Of a DNA stretch of 15,424 bases, positions 7,255 through 14,806 are shown piece after piece. The notes beneath the pieces are model-generated. The model was given only the letters and a program-made list of their open reading frames with translations, did no database searches and was not told the DNA's origin. Made by a program: the position numbers and the translations under genes. The DNA comes from JBGTBQ01 sp041749275 (lineage in GTDB: Bacteria; Acidobacteriota; Blastocatellia; Pyrinomonadales; Pyrinomonadaceae). Numbering within the stretch: position 1 is the first letter of the stretch; the number at the start of each line of letters is the position of its first letter. The stretch lies in NCBI GenBank assembly GCA_041749275.1, contig JBGTBQ010000410.1, positions 1 to 15,424 on the forward strand. Direction: 5' to 3'.

Positions 7255-7560
7255 TCACGCAATAGATGCGGCGAAACCGATGGGCGAAGAGACAAGGAAA
7301 AGCCAAAGTCTATTCATTCTCGAAGATTTAGCCCAACGGCTGCCAAAGCTAAAGCCCGACGTGCCGCATAACGACGAGTTGCCGCCGCGATATTCTCTGC
7401 GCCATTCGGCAATCGCTGCTTGCGATCGATTGCCACGCATCACGGCCACGTAACAGAGCACGAGTACCGACATCAACTCATAACGGCGTCCGCGCACTTG
7501 GCGAAACTCCGCGACTTCGGCTAAAGCATCTCCGAGGGACGGCACTTTTCGAGTGTTCAT
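7255..7560 (-). pseudogene. ISAs1-family transposase, 5' fragment
   Basis: The N-terminus reads LGDALAEVAEFRQVRGRRYE then LMSVLVLCYVAVMRGNRSQAAIAEWRREY, the leader domain of ISAs1/H-repeat transposases (DDE_Tnp_1-associated). After about residue 55 the similarity fades and the frame closes at 101 codons. The full DDE catalytic domain (about 300 further residues) is absent, so this is an inactive fragment. ATG 7560 has GGAGG five or six bases upstream. Sequence further downstream on the minus strand (7100-7254) does not restore the family in any frame that I can recognise. Confidence 0.7.
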
Positions 7561-7613
7561 GGATTCCTCCGTAGAAGTAAAGGTTAGGCAACCTCATTCT
7601 ACTGAAGGAATCC
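7561..7613 (-). promoter_or_regulatory. Hairpin covering the transposase ribosome binding site
   Basis: GGATTCCTCCGTAGAA (7561-7576) is almost fully complementary to TTCTACTGAAGGAATCC (7597-7613), and an inner stem AGGTT/AACCT (7581-7585, 7590-7594) caps it. Read as minus-strand RNA, the GGAGG Shine-Dalgarno of the transposase fragment lies in the 3' arm and is paired. Such sequestration is known for several insertion sequences, where it limits transposase made from read-through transcripts. The rest of the gap to 7789 holds no gene I can support. Confidence 0.5.
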
Positions 7614-7789
7614 GTCCCTCCTATCGAAAATGAATACCCAGCAGGAAAAGCTTGCGGAATGGGCCAAGTCGCGATATATTGAGCGCTAATCGAGACAGGT
7701 GGGATGGGGCTTTATTGCGGCGGGCTTTGTGAGAATTAACAAGGTCCGCACGGTCACAACGAACCAAACTAAGGTTAAGGAGGAAGGTG

Positions 7790-8032
7790 ATGGCGACAAC
7801 AGCTTCAAATGCAACTAACCCGACAAAAGTAGCTGTGGGGTTTGTCTCCGAGGCGCTTGTTCCGGGCGGCAGTAACCTGTTGAAGGGAGACTATACCCAG
7901 GGGGCGATTCACTTGGTTTTGGGTGTCGTCGCAGTCATGACTGTTGGCCCTCTCGGTCTGATTGCCGTCAAGGCCCACTCATTAGTAAAAGCGCACACCG
8001 GGCAGAGCTTGCTCGACAAAGTGACGGGATGA
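7790..8032 (+). CDS. Small membrane protein, DUF6072-like
   Basis: An 80-residue protein with a polar N-terminus, the segment VGFVSEALVPGGSNLLKGDY, a hydrophobic stretch at about residues 38-61 (one or two membrane passes broken by VGPLG) and a short basic tail. The pattern SEALVPGGSNLLKGD followed by a hydrophobic span and AHSL resembles the DUF6072 family as I remember it; the function is unknown. The start is well supported: AAGGAGG (7777-7783) lies six bases before ATG 7790, the best ribosome binding site in the window. The adjacent GTG at 7787 is less likely. It is the first gene of a tight three-gene operon, and its last four bases (ATGA) overlap the next gene. Confidence 0.75.
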   Translation: MATTASNATNPTKVAVGFVSEALVPGGSNLLKGDYTQGAIHLVLGVVAVMTVGPLGLIAVKAHSLVKAHTGQSLLDKVTG

Positions 8033-8289
8033 AAAAGAGAGTGCTTTTCGCCTGCGGACTTGCGGCCGGAGTGATCCTTTCTCAAAACTGGAGGGATCTA
8101 ACTAAGGCCGGGATCAAACTCGGCATTCGTGCGGGTAATAAGGCGCGAGAGTTTTCCCAGCAGGCTTTGGAAGACCTCGGAGACATTGCGGCCGAGGCTA
8201 CGGACGAGCTAAGAGCTGAGGCGGCGAGCGAGCCATATCCGCCGCAGGATTCGGAGACGAGGTTTGAACAGGGCCAGGAGATAAATTAA
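8029..8289 (+). CDS. DUF5132-like small protein
   Basis: An 86-residue protein. Residues 3-18 are hydrophobic (a short membrane anchor), followed by a basic amphipathic segment with GIKLGIRAGNKAREF and an acidic helix, LEDLGDIAAEATDELRAEAA. This layout is that of DUF5132-type proteins, which are often encoded beside HMA-domain and P-type ATPase or ABC genes. The start overlaps the preceding stop (ATGA), which indicates translational coupling. The next gene begins one base after its stop. Inferred role: accessory subunit of the neighbouring transporter at the inner membrane. Confidence 0.68.
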   Translation: MKKRVLFACGLAAGVILSQNWRDLTKAGIKLGIRAGNKAREFSQQALEDLGDIAAEATDELRAEAASEPYPPQDSETRFEQGQEIN

Positions 8290-8290
8290 G

Positions 8291-10405
8291 GTGGCTCGCC
8301 GGCGGAGGGGAGATAAGCAAGACCCCTGGCAGTTAAGATTGCTCTCCGCTATCCCTGGACGAGAGCGTTGGGAAATAGAAACGCTCAGGAAGAATTACTA
8401 CCTCGCTCGGTATCTGGAAAACGGATTGCTCGCGGAGTCCGGTGTTCTCCACGTTACCTGTAATCCGGTGACGGGGAGAGTTCTGGTTTTTTACGCTCCG
8501 GCACTCCTTAGCCGGAGCGTCGAAGCCCTCATACGTAATTGCTTAACTAAGATTTCCGAGGGGGCAGTTTTTCGTCAACTGCCCGGCGCGTCGTCTGCCT
8601 CACACTCGGCGACCCTGACACGCGTCATCAAGTCCTCCATCCCTGCACGCCAAGAACTTATCCTGCCGCCTCTTCTGTCCGTGGCGGGCCATAGCCTGAC
8701 CATGCTCCGAGCTTCCTTGTTAATGACTATCTTTAACACCGCTCGCGGAGAGGGCCCTCGCTTTCTGCGCACGCTGGGCCTGGTCAAAACAGGCTCGCAG
8801 TTGGGGTTCATGATAGGTCTCTCACTGCTCCTGAGCTTGGCGAATGTTATCATCCAGCCTTACCGGAAGAGGTCTTGGAGCCGGCTGGCACAAGCCACCC
8901 AGCACAATCTCCGCACCGACGTGATCGCCCGAGTCGAGACTCAGGACATGGCCTTCTTCGACAGTTACGGCACGGGACGGATCGTCAGCCTTGTCACACA
9001 GGATACGGCGAACATCGGCGAGTTCGTCGAACGCGCGGGTGACGAACTGATAGAGAAGGTCTTGACCATCGTCGTGGCCGGGGTCGGCATGCTGCTCATC
9101 TCGCCGAAGTTCCTCCTTATAAGCAGCCTGAGCCTGCCTTTCATTCTGCTGGTATCTCGTTTTTACAAACCCAAAATCGCCGAGAGTTATGCTGCCCTGG
9201 GAACGGTCACCGGCAATTTCAACCAGATGCTCGAAAACAATCTGGGCGGCATTGCCGAGATTAAGAGTTTTACCGCAGAGGGACGGGAAGTATTCCGATT
9301 GAACGAATGCGACGCGCAGATCGGCGTACTCGCGCGTGAGGCGACGGCGCTCTCTTCCTTCCAGTCGCAACTCACTGCGGGCATGTTCGCCATGAGCTTT
9401 AGTCTGGCCGCCGGACAGAGCGGGCGGATGGTGGCGTCGGACGAACTCACTTTGGATCAGCATTTCCGTGCCGCTTTCTGGTTTCCACCTCTGTTTGGTT
9501 CCCTCACGACCATCGAGGACGTTACGAAACTCTATCACCGCGCGGGCAATTCGGCGGAACGACTGGCGGAGGTGCTGGACTCCCATCCGCGGATTCAAGA
9601 CGGGCCCGTGGAAATGCCGGTCGGAACCACGCGCGGCGAAATCGTTTTTGAAAATGTCTCTTTCGGCTACGACCCCTCGATTAAGGTGCTGGAGAATGTC
9701 TCCCTGCACTTACGACCCGGCGAGACACTGGCCATCGTCGGCCCTACCGGGTCGGGCAAGAGCACCTTACTCAATCTGCTCGTGCGTTTCTTCGACGTGA
9801 ATGAGGGACGAATCCTGTTTGACGGCGTGCCTGTCCGGGACTTGGAACTTCGAAGCCTGCGGTCGGCGATTAGTATGGTCAGTCAGGAGGGGTATTTGTT
9901 TGAAGGCACCGTAAGAGAAAATGTCCTCTACGGGCAGCCTTTGGCTTCGGAGAAACAGATCAGAGAGGCGCTCCGTCTGGCTGGCGCGCTCGATTTGATC
10001 AACTCGTTGCCCGGAGGGCTGGACGCCCCGGTCGGACAACGCGGGCATCGTTTGTCCGGCGGAGAAAGACAGCGCGTTGCGATTGCCCGGGCGCTCCTCA
10101 AAATCTTCGACGGGGCTTCCGTGCTCGCGCTGGATGAGGCAACTTCCCACCTCGACAGCGAGACCGAGGCGGCCATTAAGAGGTCTCTGCGGGAGGTCTC
10201 TGCCGACAAGAGCGTCATCATGATCGCACACAGGTTAGCGACCATTCGGTCGGCGAATAAGATTGTCGTCCTCGAAAGAGGACGGGTGACGGAGGAAGGA
10301 ACCCACGAGGAACTTTTGGCCCGTAAAGGTCTCTACGCCTCACTCTGGCAGATTCAGAATGAAGACCCCTTCGGGGGCGGGCTGGAGTTGACAATCCGCC
10401 AGTAG
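8291..10405 (+). CDS. ABC exporter with N-terminal HMA-like domain
   Basis: A 704-residue half-transporter of the MsbA/Lipid-A-exporter type with an extra N-terminal domain. Residues about 15-75 (SAIPGRERWE, LRKNYYLARYLENGLLAESG, NPVTGRVLVFY) match the HMA-like domain seen in related cassettes, but the metal-binding CxxC is absent. Hydrophobic helices lie near 135-150, 170-190, 255-291 and 362-405. The nucleotide-binding domain (from about 448) is intact: Walker A GPTGSGKST 484-492, Q-loop Q532, signature LSGGE 588-592, Walker B VLALDE with E616, and H-loop H647. It starts with GTG 8291 behind GGAG, one base after the DUF5132-like stop. The substrate is unknown; a homodimeric exporter of lipid, peptide or metal complex is likely. 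Confidence 0.9.
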   Translation: MARRRRGDKQDPWQLRLLSAIPGRERWEIETLRKNYYLARYLENGLLAESGVLHVTCNPVTGRVLVFYAPALLSRSVEALIRNCLTKISEGAVFRQLPGASSASHSATLTRVIKSSIPARQELILPPLLSVAGHSLTMLRASLLMTIFNTARGEGPRFLRTLGLVKTGSQLGFMIGLSLLLSLANVIIQPYRKRSWSRLAQATQHNLRTDVIARVETQDMAFFDSYGTGRIVSLVTQDTANIGEFVERAGDELIEKVLTIVVAGVGMLLISPKFLLISSLSLPFILLVSRFYKPKIAESYAALGTVTGNFNQMLENNLGGIAEIKSFTAEGREVFRLNECDAQIGVLAREATALSSFQSQLTAGMFAMSFSLAAGQSGRMVASDELTLDQHFRAAFWFPPLFGSLTTIEDVTKLYHRAGNSAERLAEVLDSHPRIQDGPVEMPVGTTRGEIVFENVSFGYDPSIKVLENVSLHLRPGETLAIVGPTGSGKSTLLNLLVRFFDVNEGRILFDGVPVRDLELRSLRSAISMVSQEGYLFEGTVRENVLYGQPLASEKQIREALRLAGALDLINSLPGGLDAPVGQRGHRLSGGERQRVAIARALLKIFDGASVLALDEATSHLDSETEAAIKRSLREVSADKSVIMIAHRLATIRSANKIVVLERGRVTEEGTHEELLARKGLYASLWQIQNEDPFGGGLELTIRQ

Positions 10406-10473
10406 TAAACGCCCGAGGCCGGACGATCTTCGAGTTTTGCCGCCGCTCACGTCAGTGCGTCTTTTCGTAATAT

Positions 10474-10873
10474 CCGCCCCACTGTCAGGGATTCTCAGAA
10501 TCAAACCGTCGCACGCGCACGTCCGATAATGAACGTAATCACTTGTATCTTGAGTTCGTCCGCTTTTTAGGAATTATCAGGCCAGCTTGGTTTGTCATTG
10601 AGAACGTCGCGGTGCCACACGGGTATTTATCATCGCCTCGAGTGGGACAAGCCATCAAAGGTGATCGGCAACTTCCGAAAAAATATGCTGATTCATCCGC
10701 AGCAGCATCGGGGTCTGTCAGTGAGGGAAGCAGCTCGTTTGCAATCATTTCCTGACCACTACGAATTCTTAGATTCAATCGGCTTCCAGCAGCAGCAAGT
10801 GGCTGACGCCGTCCCGCCATTGCTGGCAGAGGTGGTAGCTGCGTGCATCCGGAGAGGCGACCCGAGGGGGTAG
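10474..10873 (+). pseudogene. C5-cytosine DNA methyltransferase remnant with internal deletion
   Basis: From 10474 one frame reads PPHCQGFSESN, then RTSDNERNHLYLEFVRFLG and FVIENV, corresponding to the catalytic PCQG loop and the ENV motif of Dcm-type enzymes. At about 10610-10630 the homology moves to the next frame: IYHRLEWDKPSKVI, HRGLSVREAARLQSFPDHYE and VADAVPPLLAEVV (motifs IX and X), ending at TAG 10871-10873. The N-terminal SAM-binding half, motif VIII and most of the target-recognition domain are missing. A stop codon precedes PPHCQGF, and an extra residue splits the usual PPCQG. It is inactive: a scar of a former restriction-modification or solitary methylase gene. No cognate endonuclease is visible. 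Confidence 0.75.
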
Positions 10874-10877
10874 AAAG

Positions 10878-10994
10878 ATGCTCATAACGAATCTGCTCCT
10901 GTTCAGATTAGTTACGATGGCGGTCAGCGAAGATCAGAAGCATCTGCCAAGGTTCATTGCTAAATTCAGACAAACCGGTAATCAGTTGCCATAA
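10878..10994 (+). CDS. 38-residue peptide translationally coupled to the ATP-grasp gene
   Basis: ATG 10878 is preceded by GAGGGGG at near-optimal spacing. The frame runs 38 codons and stops at TAA (10992-10994), whose last A is the first base of the ATP-grasp ATG (TAATG). The peptide has a hydrophobic N-terminus (MLITNLLLFRLVTMAV), a charged middle (SEDQKHLPRF) and a basic, Gln/Asn-rich end finishing in GNQLP. I recognise no family. Strong initiation plus one-base overlap suggests that it is translated, either as a leader that couples initiation to the ATP-grasp gene or as a substrate peptide for it. It could still be chance sequence following the methyltransferase pseudogene. Confidence 0.45.
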   Translation: MLITNLLLFRLVTMAVSEDQKHLPRFIAKFRQTGNQLP

Positions 10995-12013
10995 TGAAGG
11001 ATCTCGGAAAAGCAAAAATCAAAACTTCCTTCGTTTCGGAAATTATCACCAGAGTTGCGCCAAGAATAGGGGCGATGGTATTGCTCGAACCGGAATACGG
11101 TTTTGTGGGGCAAGTTACATTTAAGAACGGTAAGAAGATTTTATTCCGCGACAGAAACTTCAACATCAATCCGCTTGGGTCTTCTGAAATTGCCAGAGAT
11201 AAAGGCTACGCCGATTTTTTCCTAAAGCACTACGGATATAACACCTCGGAGGGTCAAACTTTCTTCAGTGAAGTATTGAACCAAAGGGTTGAGGTAAAAA
11301 GGACAATCGACGACGGCTTCGACTACGCTAAGGCATTAGGATTTCCCGTCATCCTGAAGCCAAATAATCTTAGCCAGGGAACTCTGGTAGCTAAGGTTCA
11401 TAATAAGAGAGAGTATTACACCGTCGCGAGAAAAATACTAAGAAGAACCTCCGTGATGCTGGTCCAAAGATTTTATGAGGGGAACGATTACAGGATCGTG
11501 GTACTGGATAATGAAGTAATCTCCGCCTACCAAAGAATTCCATTGTTTGTTATCGGCGATGGCAAATCTACCATTGAGTGGCTTGTAGCGCAGAAGCAGG
11601 ATCACTTTGCCGTGGTCGGGAGGGACACCGAAATTGATCTCACCGATTTTAGAATCAAACAGAAGTTGAGAAGGAAGCGCCTTAATTTGAAAAGCGTAAT
11701 TGCGGAAGGAGAGAAAGTTTTTCTGCTGGACAATGCAAATCTCTCAACTGGTGGGGATGCCATTGATGTAACGGAAGAAGTTCACCGCGACTTCCAGCAT
11801 CTCGCCGTTAGCATAACTCGGGACATGGGTTTGCGAATGTGCGGCGTGGATATTATAGGCAGTGATATACGTCTTCCTGTGGAGAATTATGTCGTAATTG
11901 AAATAAACAGTGCGCCTGGACTGGATAACTATGCGACGATTGGTGATAAGCAGCGGGATAATGTGGATGCGCTTTACCTGAAGGTGCTTAGTGCATTGGA
12001 GTCAACACCGTGA
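10994..12013 (+). CDS. Stand-alone ATP-grasp ligase, cyanophycin-synthetase/GshAB type
   Basis: A 339-residue protein consisting essentially of an ATP-grasp domain. Landmarks are NFNINPLGSSEIARDKGYA (55-73), the nucleotide-binding lysine in FPVILKPNN (K122) followed by SQG (127-129), DYRIVVLDNEVISAYQR (165-181), VIGDGKSTI (186-194), NANLSTGGDAIDVT (247-260), and metal ligands in CGVDI (D285) and VIEINSAPGL (E303, N305). These enzymes make amide bonds through acyl phosphates. The Mur-ligase half of cyanophycin synthetase and the glutamate-cysteine ligase half of GshAB are both absent, so the substrate is unknown. Its own ribosome binding site is weak and initiation probably depends on the overlapping upstream ORF. 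Sequence is richer in A/T than that to the left. Confidence 0.85.
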   Translation: MKDLGKAKIKTSFVSEIITRVAPRIGAMVLLEPEYGFVGQVTFKNGKKILFRDRNFNINPLGSSEIARDKGYADFFLKHYGYNTSEGQTFFSEVLNQRVEVKRTIDDGFDYAKALGFPVILKPNNLSQGTLVAKVHNKREYYTVARKILRRTSVMLVQRFYEGNDYRIVVLDNEVISAYQRIPLFVIGDGKSTIEWLVAQKQDHFAVVGRDTEIDLTDFRIKQKLRRKRLNLKSVIAEGEKVFLLDNANLSTGGDAIDVTEEVHRDFQHLAVSITRDMGLRMCGVDIIGSDIRLPVENYVVIEINSAPGLDNYATIGDKQRDNVDALYLKVLSALESTP

Positions 12014-12093
12014 CGGCGTGCGGCGTTCTCCTTTGTCGAAATCTGGGCTCACCACAAAAGTTATTCTACTCCTTGCCTGAAGGTTAAGCCTTT

Positions 12094-14271
12094 TCACAGC
12101 ATTAATGCTTTGGCATCTTTAATCAGAACCTCTTCTTCGTCGTCATTATCCGGGGCGAAAGTGTCGAATTGCTCCAGTTGCTCAAAGTTTATTTTGGTCA
12201 AGCGGCTCAGACTTTTTATGCTGCATTGATACTCTTCAAAGTCCGTATTTTTATCAATGTCCAATGCTTCTTCCTCGTCGAGCCGCATACTCTCGTCAAA
12301 CTGTATGTGATCAACCAGAGTTTCTTGAGTCAGCTTGAACGCGGTGGCTTTTAGCTTTCGGTCGTCGTTCAGCCACAGTATTATTTTGAAATACTGCATC
12401 GGAATTTTCACGCCCTTAAATATCCTATCTTTCGCATCGTCGAAAATAGGACCATTAAAGACAGTCATTCTCGCCAGCTTTCCGGCTTCCTTTTTAATTC
12501 CCTTTTCGAGGATTTGCTTTTCTAATTTCCCCCACAAACCGCCAGCGCGATTGAGCGCGACGACTTGCGGACAGGCGTTGGTGTAAAAACAAGTGTAGAT
12601 GCCGTTCCTCAAAGCTGCCGCTTCCGACTTGTCCCAGTTGGCATCTTCAAAACGGCTCATATGACCTTTGTCGAACTTTGAACCCGCGTAGAATTTGTCG
12701 GTGAGCTGGCATTCAATATCAATTCGTTTATCCCGCAGCCAAATATCGCTTCTTTTGCTGTCGTCCAATCTTTTCGCCGCGTCGCCTTCGACGTTAATGG
12801 CGCTGATGATCGGCATTTTCGTCACCGCGTTGAATATCACGCTGTATTTAAAATACTTGAGTTCTATCATGTTATTTCTCAGCCGCGCGATTTGATTACT
12901 GATTTCCGCTTGGGGCTGCGGCAGCGGAATATCCGTGCCTAAAAAATTGGGATCGTAACCCCGGCATTTGCTAAAGTCCACCGCTTGCTCTCTCTCAGCT
13001 TTGGCGACTTCCAGAAGAAGCTCATCCATTCTCCAGGCGGCGGGGGAACTAATTGCCGGACTCGTTGCCGCATTATTGTTTTGAGCGTTTAATTTCTTAC
13101 TCGACAAACTGATTTCGATGGAGCTTTCGCTGCTCAAGGCAGTTGTCGGAATGTTAATGTTGATGCTTTTACTGTTGTTCATATTATTGGCACTGTTGTT
13201 TTCAAAAGCGGCATCGCTCGTGTTAACGGCAAAATTCAAACTTTCCTGTTGCGGCGGAACGGCAATCGCAGCAACGATTTCGTCGTTCGGATGTTTCCTC
13301 ATCAAGTGATTTAATACCACGCTTATCCGCATCCCCTCGTTTTTTAGCCAGACGACTCTGGTGACATCAATTTTGTTGTCTATTATTGGGATAATCTGAT
13401 CGTCCTTATCCAAATAATTTTTCCCGTCGGCGCTCATCTTCGCAATGCTCTTGTGGTGCAGCCCGACGACCTGCCACTGGTCGTTAAACACCGGGCTTCC
13501 GCTGCTTCCTTGCGCCGTGTCGGTTTCGTAATAGATTTTCGTCTCGTCAACGCCAACGAACAGATTTTCCCGGATGGAAATCTGCTTGTAGTCGCCCTGC
13601 GGGTGATGAATGATGTTTAGTTTTTCGACATTAACCTCGCCGATTTTCCCCAGCTCCCTATCCAAAAATAAATAACCGATACTTTCAAGAGAAACTTTGC
13701 CGGTCACGTCAAAGGGCTGAACGGCGACGAAGCAATAGTCAAGGTCTTCATTGTTGAAAAACTGCGTCGGATCGAATTTGAAGATGACGGGCGGAAGCGG
13801 ATGCCCCAGAGCGTTGTATTCATAAAAAAAATGCACTTCGCTTTCCACCGCCATAGAAGCGTCTCTGAAAACGTGCCAATTAGTCAGCAGCAACCGATCA
13901 GAAACCATAAAGCCGGTAGCGTAGCCAATTCTTTTGTTGTCTTCTTTGACGACGATGCGACCGATTTTTCTTTTCGTCAGGGCGATCAGCTCGGTAAAAT
14001 TGCTGTATAAAGAATCATTCCTGCCGATAGCTCGTTCAAAAGCGAATTCCGTCGGTTCAAAACCTTTGGCGGAAATCATCTCCTTTCTTTTCTCTAAATT
14101 CTCATCGCTGCTTAATATATTGCCTCTGGTAATAGCCTTTATGAGCGGCTTTTCTTCGGGCGCAATGACCGTCTCATCGGAAACGGGCATTGCGCCGCCT
14201 CTTGCTGTAAGGCCAACATTTTCAGGCTCTTGATTGGTTTCTTTTTTAAGTTGTTCGACTGAAACTAGCAT
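12094..14271 (-). CDS. Trypsin-like protease fused to DNA/RNA non-specific endonuclease
   Basis: A 725-residue two-enzyme protein without a signal peptide. Residues about 100-310 are a trypsin/V8-like protease: H133 in LLTNWHVF, D178 in DLDYC, and S257 in GSSGSP complete the triad. A Ser/Asn-rich low-complexity linker (about 345-410) follows. Residues about 415-705 are a beta-beta-alpha-metal nuclease of the EndoG/NUC1 family: DKGHMSR with general base H537, TNACPQ, the metal ligand N574, and W580/E584 in LWGKLE. The end (EYQCSIKSLSRLTKINFEQL) fits the family tail. The N-terminal ~95 residues are a charged unassigned region. It is expected to be cytosolic, cutting nucleic acid after activation or release by proteolysis (inferred). 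It converges with the ATP-grasp gene 80 nt away and is A/T-rich. Confidence 0.88.
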   Translation of the reverse strand: MLVSVEQLKKETNQEPENVGLTARGGAMPVSDETVIAPEEKPLIKAITRGNILSSDENLEKRKEMISAKGFEPTEFAFERAIGRNDSLYSNFTELIALTKRKIGRIVVKEDNKRIGYATGFMVSDRLLLTNWHVFRDASMAVESEVHFFYEYNALGHPLPPVIFKFDPTQFFNNEDLDYCFVAVQPFDVTGKVSLESIGYLFLDRELGKIGEVNVEKLNIIHHPQGDYKQISIRENLFVGVDETKIYYETDTAQGSSGSPVFNDQWQVVGLHHKSIAKMSADGKNYLDKDDQIIPIIDNKIDVTRVVWLKNEGMRISVVLNHLMRKHPNDEIVAAIAVPPQQESLNFAVNTSDAAFENNSANNMNNSKSININIPTTALSSESSIEISLSSKKLNAQNNNAATSPAISSPAAWRMDELLLEVAKAEREQAVDFSKCRGYDPNFLGTDIPLPQPQAEISNQIARLRNNMIELKYFKYSVIFNAVTKMPIISAINVEGDAAKRLDDSKRSDIWLRDKRIDIECQLTDKFYAGSKFDKGHMSRFEDANWDKSEAAALRNGIYTCFYTNACPQVVALNRAGGLWGKLEKQILEKGIKKEAGKLARMTVFNGPIFDDAKDRIFKGVKIPMQYFKIILWLNDDRKLKATAFKLTQETLVDHIQFDESMRLDEEEALDIDKNTDFEEYQCSIKSLSRLTKINFEQLEQFDTFAPDNDDEEEVLIKDAKALML

Positions 14272-14371
14272 AAGAATATTCCGTTGGGTCTAGATTATCG
14301 CTACTCCATAAGTTCACGCCTATAGGCTCGTTGCTTGCATTTACCGTCTACGTTCTCCTTCCTGTCCTACC

Positions 14372-14806
14372 TCACTGATTTCCCAGCGGGTTCATCACCT
14401 GTAGGCCGGGGAAGCGGGCGAAGTCGCGGTCTGTGGTCGCGAAGACGCAGCCGTGTTCAATTGATAACGCAGCGAGATGCGCGTCCATCACGAGCGGTCC
14501 CGTCGCCTGACCAGTGACCAGCAGATCACTAAGAATCTCCCAGTGGCGCTCGCCGGGTGTGAGGATGACTACTTGCGGACGTTCCAGCCACTCACCGGCA
14601 ATAGCAGTTGCTTCCGCAATGGTAAAGGGCTGCACGAAGGCCCGCGCGTTGGTGCTGATGCGTAAGAATGCCGTGATCGTCTGCCACGCGAAGCAGAAGA
14701 GGTCAGGCGCGGAGAGTTGCCCCTCCAGCCACTGTCTCGCCACGTCGTGTTCGGCGGCGTCACGGTTGTAAGCGTAGAGCAGAAGGTTCGCGTCCGTCAG
14801 GATCAT
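14372..14806 (-). CDS. vapC: VapC-type PIN-domain ribonuclease toxin
   Basis: A 144-residue PIN domain. The acidic metal-binding residues appear in MILTDANLLLYAYN (D5), in GPLVMDAHLAALSIEHG and in FATTDRDFARFPGL. Length and the closing FPGLQVMNP match the VapC subfamily with a long second helix and the sequence FLRISTN, in which the second canonical acidic residue is less obvious. VapC toxins cleave tRNA or rRNA in the cytoplasm and arrest growth. Its start overlaps the antitoxin stop by four bases, as is usual for vapBC. I see no frameshift. Confidence 0.9.
   Translation of the reverse strand: MILTDANLLLYAYNRDAAEHDVARQWLEGQLSAPDLFCFAWQTITAFLRISTNARAFVQPFTIAEATAIAGEWLERPQVVILTPGERHWEILSDLLVTGQATGPLVMDAHLAALSIEHGCVFATTDRDFARFPGLQVMNPLGNQ

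Noticed and set aside
7103..7453. Plus-strand 116-codon frame after the glycosyltransferase
   Set aside because: It is the antisense of the ISAs1 transposase fragment for much of its length and has arginine-rich, low-information content.
7630..7689. 19-codon frame MNTQQEKLAEWAKSRYIER
   Set aside because: The composition looks protein-like, but it has no Shine-Dalgarno, is very short, and nothing couples it to a neighbour; probably a remnant or chance.
8822..9709. Minus-strand 295-codon frame inside the ABC exporter
   Set aside because: It is an antisense shadow; the plus-strand exporter is intact with all ATPase motifs, and the minus frame shows no family features.
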